The notes under the pieces were generated by a model. It made no database searches. It was not told where the DNA came from and saw nothing but the letters and a program-made list of their open reading frames with translations. A program made the translations under genes and the position numbers. A stretch of DNA of 64,000 nt from Liolophura sinensis (Eukaryota > Mollusca > Polyplacophora > Chitonida > Chitonidae). Below are positions 1 through 10,736 of this stretch, piece by piece. Every line of letters starts with the position of its first letter. The first letter of the stretch is position 1. The DNA is taken from assembly GCF_032854445.1 (NCBI RefSeq), contig NC_088303.1, positions 10,487,501-10,551,500 on the forward strand, written 5' to 3'.

Positions 1-1595
1 GCAGCCATATCAGCCCTGGATTATCTCACTGTCACAATAGCCCTGAACTATCAGACTGTCACATCAGCCCCGAACTATCACACTGTCATATCAGCCCTGA
101 ACTATCAGACTGTCACATTAGCCCTAAACTATCAGGCTGTCTCATCAGCCCTGGACTATCTCACTGTCACATTAGCCCTAAACTATCAGATTGTGACATC
201 AGCGCTGGACTATCTCACTGTCACATTAGCCCTGGACTATCTCACTGTCACATTAGCCCTGGACTATCTCACTGACTCATCAGCCGTAGACTATCTCACT
301 GTCACATCAGCCCTGAACTATCAGACTGTCTTATCAGCCCTGGACTATTTAACTGTCACATTAGCCCTGAACTATCATACTGTCACATCAGCCCTGAACT
401 ATCACACTGTCATATCAGCACTGAACTATCAGACTGTCAGATCAGCCCTGAACTATCAGGCTGTCTCATCAGCCCTGGACTATCTCACTGTCACATTAGC
501 CCTGAACTATCAGACTGTCACATCAGCCTTGAATTATCAGACTGTCACATCCGCCCTGAACTATCAGGCTGTTACATCAGCCCTCAACTATCAGACTGTC
601 ACATCAGCCCTGAACTATCAGACTGTCACATCAGCCCTGGAATATCTCACTGTCACATCAGCCCTGAACTATCAGACTGTCACATTAGCCCTGAACTATC
701 AGACTGTCTCATCAGCCCTGGAGTATCTCACTGTCACATTAGCCCTGAACTATCAAACTTTTACATTAGCCCTGAACTATCAGACTGTCACATCCGCCCA
801 GAACTAGCAGACGGTCACATCAGCCCTGAACTATCAGACTGTCACACCAGCCCTGAACTATTACACTGTCATGTCAGCCCTGAACTATTAGACTGTCACA
901 TTAGCCCTGAACTAGCAGACTGTCACATCAGCCTTGAACTATCAGACTGTCACATCAGCCCTGAACTATCACACTGTCATATCAGCCCTGAACTATCAGA
1001 CTGTCACATCAGCCCTGGATTATTAGACTGTCACATCAGCCCTGAACTATCAGACTGTCACATCAGCCCTGGATTATTAGACTGTCATATCAGCACGGGA
1101 CTGTCAGACTTTCACATCAGATCTGGACTATCAGGCACATCATCCCTGCATTATCAGACTGTTATATCAGTTCAGGATTATCAGAATGTTATCCGCCCTG
1201 AATTATCGGAGTGTCATATCAGCCCTGGATTATCAGACTGTGATATCAGTTCAGGATTATCAGAATGCTATCCGCCCTGAATTATCGGAGTGTCATATCA
1301 GCCCTGGATTATCAGACTGTCATATCTACCCTGAACTGTCTCACTGTTATATCAGCCCTGAACTATGGTAATGTCATGTCACCCGTGAAGTATCTCACTG
1401 TCATATCTGCCCTGGATTATTAGACTCTCACATCAGCCCCGAACTACCACACTGTCATATCAGTACTGAATTATCAGACTATCATGTTAGCCCGAGATTA
1501 TCAAACTGTCATATCAGCCCTGTACTATCAGACTTTTACATCAGCCAGGGATTATCAGACTGTCATATGAGCACTGGGCTCTCAGGCTTTATGCA
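1..1595. repeat. 27-bp minisatellite array (about 59 units)
   Basis: Tandem units of about 27 bp with the core TCAGCCCTGAACTATCAGAC run from the first base to about 1590 and probably continue beyond the left edge. Units differ by point changes (CTGGACTATCTCAC versus CTGAACTATCAGAC variants), and the array becomes irregular after about 1100. Because 27 is a multiple of three, one frame stays open for 204 codons (193-807) and encodes nine-residue repeats of the SALNYQTVT type. That open frame is expected by chance of the period, so I read the block as non-coding satellite DNA. Confidence 0.95.
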
Positions 1596-3585
1596 AAATA
1601 TAGTAAAGTTTATACAGTTATTCAAAAGTTAGACATTTATTTAGTAAAATTTTCCTGAATTCTAGATAAATCTTCACATTGTATGTTGTTCTATGTCACA
1701 ACAAAATTCTGAAAATTTTCTTCTTTATTCTGCCGAGAAATTAGTGTTAATGATCAGTGAAATGAATACACAAATTGTCTCAGTCTTCTGGTGATACAAG
1801 ACTGTACAACAAACTATTTGTCTTTTACGGATAACCCTTTGCTTAATCATCGTGGGACCGATTTCACAAAGCCAGTAGTTATTTAAATAAAACTTTCAAA
1901 TATATGCTTTTAGAGCTTATTTTCAAGCTTTGTAAAGTAAAATTTTGACCATCCCATCAATGTTATGTCGAAACGAAGGTGTCAAAATTTCAATATTTAA
2001 AACCAAAAGCTAAGCATTGTGACAATGTTTTAAATTTTGACTGAAATTCAAAAGTGAGAAATGCGTCTTTACAAATCTTTATTTTAAATTGTCTTATGGA
2101 ATCAAGAAGTCTGCTCTTGGTTCCTTCAGAAAGAAACAACCGCCTGTTTCCAGACGCCGTCGTGGTCCACCTGTATGTACCATAGTAAATGCGTGTTGAT
2201 TGTGAAAAAATGGCGTGGCAAAAAATACGCTTTTGAATTTTCCTGAGGAAACAAAGTGGTACCAAGTATATACACTTTTAAAGTGTTTCACAAAAGATGG
2301 AAAGTCGATATGGTTTAGACAAAATTAACTCGATCTCTCACGTGCAAGACATTGTTCTTTAAAATGAAACTTGTTGATAAATACATGTTCTCTGTGAAAT
2401 AAATGATGAAAGTATTCTACATTTTTGTTTTGTGAATTTCCATTAACTGTAACAACTGCACGGAATCTGTGAATGGATGGAAGAATAAACTGGTACAACT
2501 GATATGAAATATCCTGTTTAATGACATGATGTCAAGATTTTCAGAATCTAAAAGTGACAAAAGTATTATTTACCCTTTTTCACTTCTAACACATTTATAT
2601 CGTTTATATGTTACAGTGGTATTCAGGTTACTTACTGACCAGAAAGCTGTAAAGGCTTAGCTGGAAACAGTTATGTCTCTGAAAAGGTAGATGCTAAAGA
2701 TTACAGTGGTTGGACAAACTCCTCATGATAAACGAAACCGTGGATAAGTCCTAAAAAGGACCTAAAGTATATCTTCTGAGTGAACCCTATAGGTCGTTAA
2801 CTACTTCCTTGTATTCTGTGTTCAATTACCATAGTTGCCAAGGTGTTGTGGAAACAAAGACAACAAAAGTTAGGCTGAAAGAAAAAACTACCACAATTGC
2901 GTACCTCTTTTAGCAGATCTATACACGTTCTGATACGAGTACGACTATATGCAAAAATTATTAAAGTACTTTTTTTTAAACCTCGATCATTTTCATATAC
3001 CGTATATTGACAACTTACTGGCAAGTAATAATTCCAATAATGCCGAGACGGTGAAAAAGTTTACCTTCGTTAGAACTGAAAGACAGCGGATAGTTGTACG
3101 TCTTATTTGTACGTATATTTGTACAAGGGTAATCAACATTTCCTTTCAAACCGCGTATATGGCAAATGGGATAACTGGGATCTTCCAAAATTGTTAATAA
3201 TCCGTATTTAGATAGAATCAGACACGGAAGGGCCCTGTATATGCTATATACATGTATATTGCCCCCTCTTCCTCTGCTACTGATTATTCTAATTGACTAA
3301 GTCAAAATATATTAGCGTGGGAAGATTCATGTCTCTTGCTACATACTTTGTATGAATTATGTACAGACCATGTGTGTACGACAGTCTTGAACTCTAGCAA
3401 TCCTATATCCTAAGGCAATAGTAAATCTACATACGCCATAGACACATCGCCGTGGCTGCTAAGATGAAAACTTATCCATCTCCAAGATTTTATAAAAATA
3501 TTACAATGCCCAAGGTCACTCTTGCTGCTATTTTTCTGGGATGGTTACGCATACAGCCCTGCGTATTTCAGAATTGTATAATCTG
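1596..3585. other. AT-rich stretch, no gene seen
   Basis: No reading frame of convincing length or composition, no tRNA and no clear repeat boundary was found here. The short open frames have no recognisable motif. It looks like ordinary intergenic DNA. Confidence 0.6.
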
Positions 3586-3587
3586 TC

Positions 3588-3763
3588 CATGCTGGTTTCC
3601 TCCCCGGCCGTATGTGGGAAGGTCTGTCAGCAGCCCGCGGATGGTCGTGGCTTTCCCCGGGCTCTGCCCGGTTTCCTCCCACCATAATACTGGCCGCCGT
3701 CGTATAAGTGAAATATTCTTGAGTACGGCGTAAAACACCAATCAAATAAATAAAAATAAATCT
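3588..3763 (+). repeat. SINE, 5'-truncated
   Basis: The segment matches the body and 3' end of the full SINE at 10762-11034: the CCGGCCGTATGTGGGAAGGTC block, the GCCCGGTTTCC block, the GTATAAGTGAAATATTCTTG block, and the tail ACGGCGTAAAACACCAATCA followed by (AAAT)n. The tRNA-like 5' head is missing, which is usual for 5' truncation at reverse transcription. Confidence 0.9.
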
Positions 3764-6589
3764 AATCTGTCACATTGGGCCTTTGTTTCCAGCAGGTTTA
3801 TAAGTTAAGTCATACCTATACCAGCGTGTCACGACCGCTCAACCTGACCACGTGGTGTGGGTTTGTAACTTTGGAAATCAAGCTCCCTACTATCAGCCTT
3901 ATGTTTTGACAAACTCAGGCACTTTTTTCATTGCTTCTTTCATGTTTTCATGTGGGAAACTGGGAGAAATATACACACTGAGAACGGAAACTCGAGAATC
4001 AAACACACCTCGGCGTGATGGCAAGGCCTCTACAGCCTTTGTTGTCAAGATGATAATGACAGTCTCATGTGGTATAACTTTACAACAGGAAAGTGGCATA
4101 TATTTAGCCTGAACAAGATCAAAAAGTGTAGTCCCTGTTTTTGTTATGTACTTCCGCCAGTTCAAATTTTGGGCAAGATGGTAAACACATCATACCATGG
4201 AGTCAATTGTTGCAAGTATTTTATTTTGTTTTCTTCAGCAAAAACTTCAAAAAACACCAACTCTCCCTGGAGACTACTGCTAAGGTGGCCATTAGTCTAA
4301 CTCCTCGTGAATACTCGGGCTTTACAGAGTTCATCGTGACCATGTAGACCCACTTTAGTTCGGCGGCAAATGAATATCATTCAAGTAACTAAAACAATTG
4401 GCTGTCGTTGTATCAGGTCTACTTAAATGCTCTAAGTGGATCTTAAATAAACTCGGCTTTTAAATGCTGGACAATGATTTTTTTTAATCTCCAGACCGTC
4501 ATGTATCATGGGGATCCAACTATTCTATAACATTTTCTACTGTCAAATACTCGTGAAATTACGTTTTTCTGATAGGAATGACTATCCAGATGACGTGAAA
4601 TTATATAGCAGACTTACTGTTTTCTCTGTTCGAAATACGCCTTTCAATTGGTTTAAACTTCTTTAACAGGCACTTAGTTAGCGCCAATGTTTCTATGGTT
4701 TTCATTATATTCGACTGAAAGCAAAGCATAGCCCTAAAAATTAGACACACATTGACGGGTTTGGTGAAATGTTCATAGAGAGCTTTTTCTTTAGGGTTAA
4801 ATCTAAGCGTCAAATCCGACATCTGTACACCCCTCAGAGACCATGAAGGGGTCTTTCAAGTTGATAAGCGCAGGACACATTTCTACAACAATGTAAAACA
4901 CCTGTTCCCGAAAGGAATATTTACAAACAATACATGACTGAAGCTGGTAACGTATAACACAGAAGTAGTCATCAACTGTCAATATGGTACAGGGAAGACA
5001 GTCGATTTTCTAGGATCCCGCTGGTGGACATACCACGCATGAAGCCTGATCTTTTGGCAGTATTTTCTTTTGATTATTCATTAAATGTGATGTCAACACA
5101 GCATTTTGAGTAGGCTTATTTCCTAACCACTGACGTATAATTTGCAATTAACACCGCTGGACATTTGTCTTTTTTAAACCAATTCTGCTGGAACCATGGT
5201 GTAAAACCCTAACTGAGGTAAACTGACAAGAAGTCGGATTTCACTAGTGACTGTTTGTGAATTATCACATTGTCGTCGCTCTTCCGGGTTTTGTCTCTAT
5301 GCTGTATTGTTTTGTATTGAAATCCAATTCAGACTTGCACATCCTCGAAGTTATGTTTTAAGCTTGTAATCAGTGAATTATTTCCATGTTATTTATAGAT
5401 ATCTTTGATTACAATTGTCCATCCAAAACACTATGTTCATGTCATAAATATGAATTCTTATTCGACCCACTGTCCCGGGGTAAGCCGAATTAGATACCGT
5501 ACAGGTATGGCACAGATCCTCGGAGATCCTGAATCCTCTGGTCATATTAGCCAACCAAGGAATTATACTCATTGCACAATTTTAGAAACTAGGATGAAGT
5601 ATCCTTGACACATGTGTCCATAACTCTAAATAGTTTAGATTAAAGTAATCACATTTTACACAGGGTCTGACAAAGCGAGATATGTACATGTAGCAAGGAA
5701 ATACATACAGGCTGATCAGTCAAGGGCGCCGTTTTAAATATACAACGTGAAAAGCAGAAATTTTGCAATGTATCAAAACACCAATCGTATGTAGACCGGG
5801 AATTGAACTTATGAACATCAGGCCTTAAAACATTAAAACATATCTCAATGAGCTATCCGGGAAGACCATAAAAGCTTCTCCTTTTAGACGACTCTAACGA
5901 TTGTTGTGACGTCAATCCTTTGTTTACCCATCATGAGAATGTTATATATGAAGGATCCATTCGTTTCCAGTGAATGTGTAATTTACATAAGTAAGTTAAC
6001 CTTTTACAATGAGGGTTCAACAATGCAAAAAAGATTTAAATTTTTGTATTTAGAGATACAACTCCTTACAATACTTCCAAAGATGAACATTTTTGCTTCA
6101 TATTTTCTACATGGCACCTTGTGATCTTTCACTTTCATCTCCGTTTCGTCCGACCTTTGGTGAACCTACACTCACATGGTCACAATGGCGTCGCTCGTTC
6201 GAGAACTTTCAATTTGTTGCAGTTCTCACAACTGCAAAAAGTGAACAAAGGCGAGTCATCCTACTATACTCCCTTGGCACAACAGGTAGGCTCTACACTC
6301 TTCCAGTAACTCTTCCTCGTAACGAAAACATTGCTTGAACAAACAAACGCATTCTGGAAATGGCAACAAGAATTATTTTTGCCTGTGTAAATCTACAGAT
6401 TTGGATCTGAGAAACACCTTGCTATCCAAAGTGTTCAGCAGGCCATCAAACCTGCGAATTATGTGGAAAACCTTGACATTTCCAGTAACTGGTTTCGCTC
6501 TCCGTCGAGCATGCTACGTCTTTATTTGAATGGCCATGGCGTCATTCGAGGCAGTGAAGTTGATGTGTCGAAAATAAGCTGATGTATTT
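3764..6589. other. No gene seen
   Basis: AT-rich DNA with only short, motif-free open frames. I see no RNA gene, no clear repeat and no coding exon that I can support. Confidence 0.55.
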
Positions 6590-7009
6590 TTTAAAATTCT
6601 AAATACATTTTCTTAGCAACAAAAAAGACGCACAACATGTCAAGTTCTTGTAATCCTGTGTCCTATTTGACATAATCACTAAAATAAATAATATAAATTC
6701 TGTCTAATTGATAAAATGCGTGTACCGATACTTACATGAAACTATATTTGCTGCATTAACAGAATACATCCTAGCTCACAGATTATTTCTTGAGAGTAGA
6801 AATTCTCCTTCATTTTCCTGTTTTATGCAAGGCAGTAGGATATTTGTCATTTTAAGGACAAACGTCACGTAGGCCATCGACAGATGAAGCTGGTAGTGAG
6901 GATACTGACCCATAACAAGAGATCATAATGTGTTGACGGCTTTGCTTTTTTAGTTGGTGTCCTTGTTGTTCCAATACAGTGTACACGGCTTATGTATTTG
7001 TATGTTTAA

Positions 7010-7075
7010 TTATTTATTTGACTGATGTTTTACGTCGTTCTCAAGAACAACTCGAGCATTAATGGGGGAAATACG
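7010..7075 (-). repeat. SINE 3'-end fragment
   Basis: Reverse complement of the conserved SINE tail: TATTTATTTGACTGATGTTTTACGTCG reads on the minus strand as the CGACGTAAAACATCAGTCAAATAAATA tail, followed by degraded body sequence. The same position in the paired duplication arm (30236-30320) holds a longer piece of the same insertion. Confidence 0.7.
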
Positions 7076-7324
7076 AACTTGCTTACGTGCGATGATTGGG
7101 TCGAGCGAGTGATCAAGTACATGTACACACTGGTAGGCTATGAACGTGACAGTGGTAAAGGCTTGCACAGGAACAGCCCGTAGAGCCATAATACTGTACA
7201 AACATATCTCTGTGTTTTGCACAATAGTCTGCCTCTTTATATTTATCTACTTTAAGCTATGTGTGTAGCCACTCATGGTCACTACCAACATAGTATGCAT
7301 GTATGTGTGTAGGTATGTGTATTT

Positions 7325-7666
7325 GGGATTTAGCGTCGTACTTAGCAATTTTTCAGACATATGACGAAGAGGAGTCATTAGATGTGTATAGATATATTGT
7401 CTCTTCTTGTGGCAGAGCCAGTCCATGACGCTAAAGTGCTGTTGCCACTGTAGAACTCTGCCGAGGATACCAGACATGACACCCCACGCAATCACATTTC
7501 ATTTACACCCAGCCAACCAGTCATGTTTGCTTGCTCTAACCTCTCAGTGCTGAGCGCCAAGTGGGACAGCAACAAGTGCCATTTTTTAATCTCTTTGATG
7601 TGATACGATTCGGGTTTGATCCTGTGGTCTCCCAGCTTAGAGACGGGCGCTTTAAACATTAGGCCA
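7325..7666 (-). repeat. tRNA-derived SINE (second family)
   Basis: Read on the minus strand, the unit starts TGGCCTAATGTTTAAAGCGC, has a tRNA-like head with the CCCGTCTCTAAGCTGGGAGACC block and a B-box-like ATCAAACCC, and ends with CATATGTCTGAAAAATTGC and ACGACGCTAAATCC, a 3' end common in molluscan SINEs. A collinear copy lies at 31009-31346 in the paired duplication, so this insertion predates the duplication. Confidence 0.75.
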
Positions 7667-8074
7667 CAGAAACTACAAGAATCCTCTCGATTGTAATACG
7701 TAGCATAATGAACTCAAGACTTTGATATGTTGGACTTTCATGTTATTTCAAGGAAAAGACAGCACGACTAATTCTATCTGTTAACGTTTATTTTCGTCAG
7801 GCCAAAACTTCGTTGCCTTAGGTTATGTCACATCGTAACCCGCCTTTATATTGGTGTGTATAAATTACGATTCAGTGTATACATACAACATACGTATACA
7901 TATATCCACAGTCTATCCACATTAATCTTATGCTGCTCATGTTAACGAAATGTTCCACAGGTAGGCGTTAGTTGCAGATATGTCGGCAGATTCTCAGAAA
8001 AAGTACTACAACAACAGTGTAAAACAGAAACTAGATGGGAACTTAAAATCTGTGTGGTGGATGGGGCTTATTAT

Positions 8075-8275
8075 TCCAGAATAATTCACTTACTCGACGG
8101 CGGACAGCGTTATGGAGCGGGAACCGGGCAGAGCCAGGGGGAATCCCACGACCATACGCAAGTTGCTGGAAGACCTTTCCACGTACGGTCGTCAACGTGA
8201 GACTGCTAGGTTGTATGAGACCCAGTATAAACCCACTAGTAAGGGTGTAAAACATGGAGCAATCAAATAAATAAA
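8075..8275 (-). repeat. Degraded SINE fragment
   Basis: The block ATTCACTTACTCGACGGCGG, then GGGAACCGGGCAGAGCC and CAAGTTGCTGGAAGACC, is the reverse complement of the body of the SINE at 10762-11034. The right edge (TGTAAAACATGGAGCAATCA followed by AATAAATAAAG) resembles a plus-strand SINE tail, so two fragments may be joined here. Confidence 0.65.
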
Positions 8276-9744
8276 GAACCTGGTAGGTGCGGCAGGGAAT
8301 TGGGCTCAGTACATTAGACTCTGCACCTCAACAAGCTAAACTGAGTATAGCTGTGATTGACAGTTGCTGACACTTTCGAAAGGCAACGACAGCGTTTGAC
8401 AGCTGGCAAATGGTCACCCAAAAAAGGTGAAATACGGTCTCTTGACAGATTACCTCATTCAGGATTTTATTCTAACTGTTCACGTAAGGCATGATTACAC
8501 ACTCCTTAGCACCATGGCTTAAGCAGAATTAGGTAAAGAAAACAAATGCAGTGATGTTAATCGCAATTTATTAAACGTTACTTGCTTACTCAAAAATAGT
8601 CCTCAAATCACATACATGTAACCCGTTAAAATTACAAAGGGGCAATTGTTTTTTCCACGTGTTCAATACTTGTACTGAGTTTGATTTCTGTACGCTTAGT
8701 TTTGGAGATAGATATAGGCGGATGAAATTTGCGAACAAAAAAATTCTAACAATTTCAATATGTATCCCGCCAGAGTCGCTTGGACGCATAATGAGGGAAG
8801 GTTTATATAATCAGAATTAAATACACAATTTAGTTACAAAAATTATAGCAAATTATTTATGTAAATTGTAGCAAATCAGAAAATATCTAGAAAACGGCAG
8901 ACTTGCATTTATATTTTAAATGTGGAATCTAACAAAAATGTCTAACACACAAACATCCTGAAAATTGTTAAAAGCTTCTTCAGGCTGGATGACAATATTT
9001 TAGATGCACTGATACTAGATAAAAGATAAAAAGCGGAATGGTTTCTAAAAATTGGTCCTTGGTACGATAATGTTTAACTAAACTAAAAAACCAAAATCAT
9101 AGTAAATTCTGAAGACTAGGAACCCTAAATTGTCTCTGCCAACCTCTCTGTTCGGCTCAAAAAGAACTTCGTAAAAATATTGTAAGTTTATACAACATAA
9201 ACATATCGATATTCACAGATTTTCCTTGGTAGATATTCTTACACGTATAAATTTGGCTTTAACCACTGGGGCCACATATTGATCGTATTTACTTTACGGC
9301 TCATCATTAAGTGTTAGGTTAAGAGTTTTTTAATTAACTCTTCAGACAAATGAAATCAGAGCCGTGCAACTTCGCTGGCACTTGCTGCTGCTTAGCCCTA
9401 AGAGCTTAGACGAGGACAGGTTGACCCCGGTGTCAGCGTAATGTTCTTCGGCATGGTAATTCAGTCATACTCTGAGAAATGGTTGTATCCAACCGCTCTA
9501 CAAGCTATAATCTCCCCATGGAAACTGGCTAGGCAAAGTCCCAAGCCTATGGTCTTGACAAATAGTGACCTCCGCAGCAATGTCAACTCGAGTGGATTTG
9601 GGATAAAAGTACACCACAGCACCAAGAAACAATGAGCAATAAAAGCTCTTAACAGAAGTCTTAAACACTGGTACGGTGGGCAATCACAAACTCACACCAT
9701 GGGTGACTGTCAAGATGCACGACTGATTAACCAGTTCTCAGTAA
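8276..9744. other. No gene seen
   Basis: Intergenic AT-rich DNA. The short open frames on both strands show no domain or motif, and no RNA gene or clear mobile element was recognised. Confidence 0.55.
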
Positions 9745-10259
9745 CAAAATCCCTGCTTTTAAATGAGCTTTCCCGACAGGAAAATCTCAGGTTATAGATT
9801 ACTCACACACTGCAAATTTGCACTTACTGGTTGGGCTATCTATACGCTTGAATAACATACTACAATCCTCTAGTTTTGACGGACATACACAATAAATATG
9901 TTTAAAACAGCGCATTCTAGGAGGAGCAACCTTTTTGCAATATAAAGAAGGCATAAATACACTGACAAAGAGAATTCAGGAAGATCGCCTGGGTTAGGTG
10001 TACCTACAACAAAGTCGGGCGAATACATTTTAATAAAAAAAAACAGGTGAAAATATCACTGGACTGTTTCCAAAAACAACAACGATTCCACGCTGTACAG
10101 AATACATTTTGGTGGTCATACGGACATGTATCTTGTGAATACCAAGCTTCTAAGTCGCTGTAGACGAATTATGCACAGCTGCACACAAATCGCACCAAAC
10201 CGGATGGGGTGTGCTTATTTTTCATGCTCTCTGTGAGTGAAGCCCTAGCGATTTCACCC
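9745..10259 (-). pseudogene. Fucosyltransferase pseudogene, 3' part (left of Maverick A)
   Basis: This is the 3' end of a GT10 alpha-1,3-fucosyltransferase paralogue. It aligns with the C-terminal coding region and 3' flank of the intact gene (35650-36180), for example the CACACAAATCGCACCAA block and the CCTCTAGTTTTGACGG block. The preceding codons of the gene lie 16.8 kb away at 27076-27603, because Maverick copy A is inserted between them. Independently of that insertion, this part has a ~16-bp deletion and an early stop just after the conserved region encoding W-C-D-L-C-A-A-V-H, so it could not give the normal C-terminus. The insertion point carries the duplicated CACCC at 10255-10259 and 27076-27080. 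Confidence 0.9.
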
Positions 10260-10344
10260 AGTAGTATGCACACTATAGGTTCTGGCGCACGCCCCCCCCC
10301 CCCCCTTGGGGCCCTCCTAATAACAAAATAGAGGCCCCAGCCTC
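10260..10344 (+). repeat. Left terminal inverted repeat, Maverick A
   Basis: About 85 bp, pairing with the complement of 26992-27075. The outermost 25 bp are identical at the two ends, and the similarity continues through GGTTCTGGCGCACGCC, a C-run that differs in length, TTGGGGCCCTCC and ATAACAAAATAGAGGCCCC. Confidence 0.93.
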
Positions 10345-10415
10345 CATCTGGGGTTCTATTAGACATACCCATTGCTCAGATATGCTTCTACACCAATTGT
10401 ATATACAACAACAAC

Positions 10416-10688
10416 ATGCCAAAGGGTTATAATAATTGCCGGTGGCTACCCATAGGCTCCACGGAGCTCTGTGGTAAGAGTTGTCTTGGGGAGTATTGTG
10501 GGGTTCACCTAAACCGTCTGCGCAAGGGTCTTGGTACCCTGCCATGTATTAGCTGTGGTCGGGGTGTTAAAAACCGATTTCAGCTTTGCATGGCCTGTGG
10601 ATATAATAGGGTCCAGATGCGTGAAAGACAGCGGAGGCTCAAGACTTTCTTGGATGAGTTCAAACGGCTGGCGGCTATCGAAATTTAA
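10416..10688 (+). CDS. Small Cys-rich putative zinc-binding protein (Maverick A)
   Basis: An open frame of 90 residues from an ATG at 10416. I do not recognise a named family. The sequence shows cysteine pairs and Cys/His spacings typical of zinc ribbons: C-G-K-S-C and Y-C-G-V-H near residues 19-31, then C-I-S-C-G-R-G and L-C-M-A-C-G-Y near residues 43-64, followed by an Arg-rich helix (R-E-R-Q-R-R-L-K) and a short tail. It is the first gene inside the left terminus and lies just upstream of polymerase B in the same orientation. The copy B counterpart (45091-45366) keeps the same cysteines but is frameshifted. A DNA-binding or replication-accessory role is plausible but only inferred. Confidence 0.6.
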   Translation: MPKGYNNCRWLPIGSTELCGKSCLGEYCGVHLNRLRKGLGTLPCISCGRGVKNRFQLCMACGYNRVQMRERQRRLKTFLDEFKRLAAIEI

Positions 10689-10736
10689 AATTAGAGAGAT
10701 GCTTTTATTAGTATAATGATGATATCGGCGCGTACA

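Larger units (their letters stand above)
6590..7890. repeat. Segmental duplication arm 1 (paired with 29850-31545)
   Basis: Long collinear similarity to 29850-31545 begins near TTCTAAATACATTTTCTTAG (6590) and runs through the CAATACAGTGTACACGGCTTATG block near 6975, the region ending at the minus-strand SINE, and the TATCTGTTAACGTTTATTTTCGTCAG block near 7779, fading near the ACATACAACATACG block. The copies are clearly diverged, with indels and a different SINE complement, so the duplication is old. Confidence 0.85.

Noticed and set aside
193-807. A 204-codon open frame with nine-residue repeats
   Set aside because: It is a by-product of a 27-bp minisatellite; the array outside it is interrupted by stops, and there is no start context or flanking gene structure.
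1-1595. CRISPR-like array
   Set aside because: Units are contiguous with no unique spacers, and the setting is eukaryotic.
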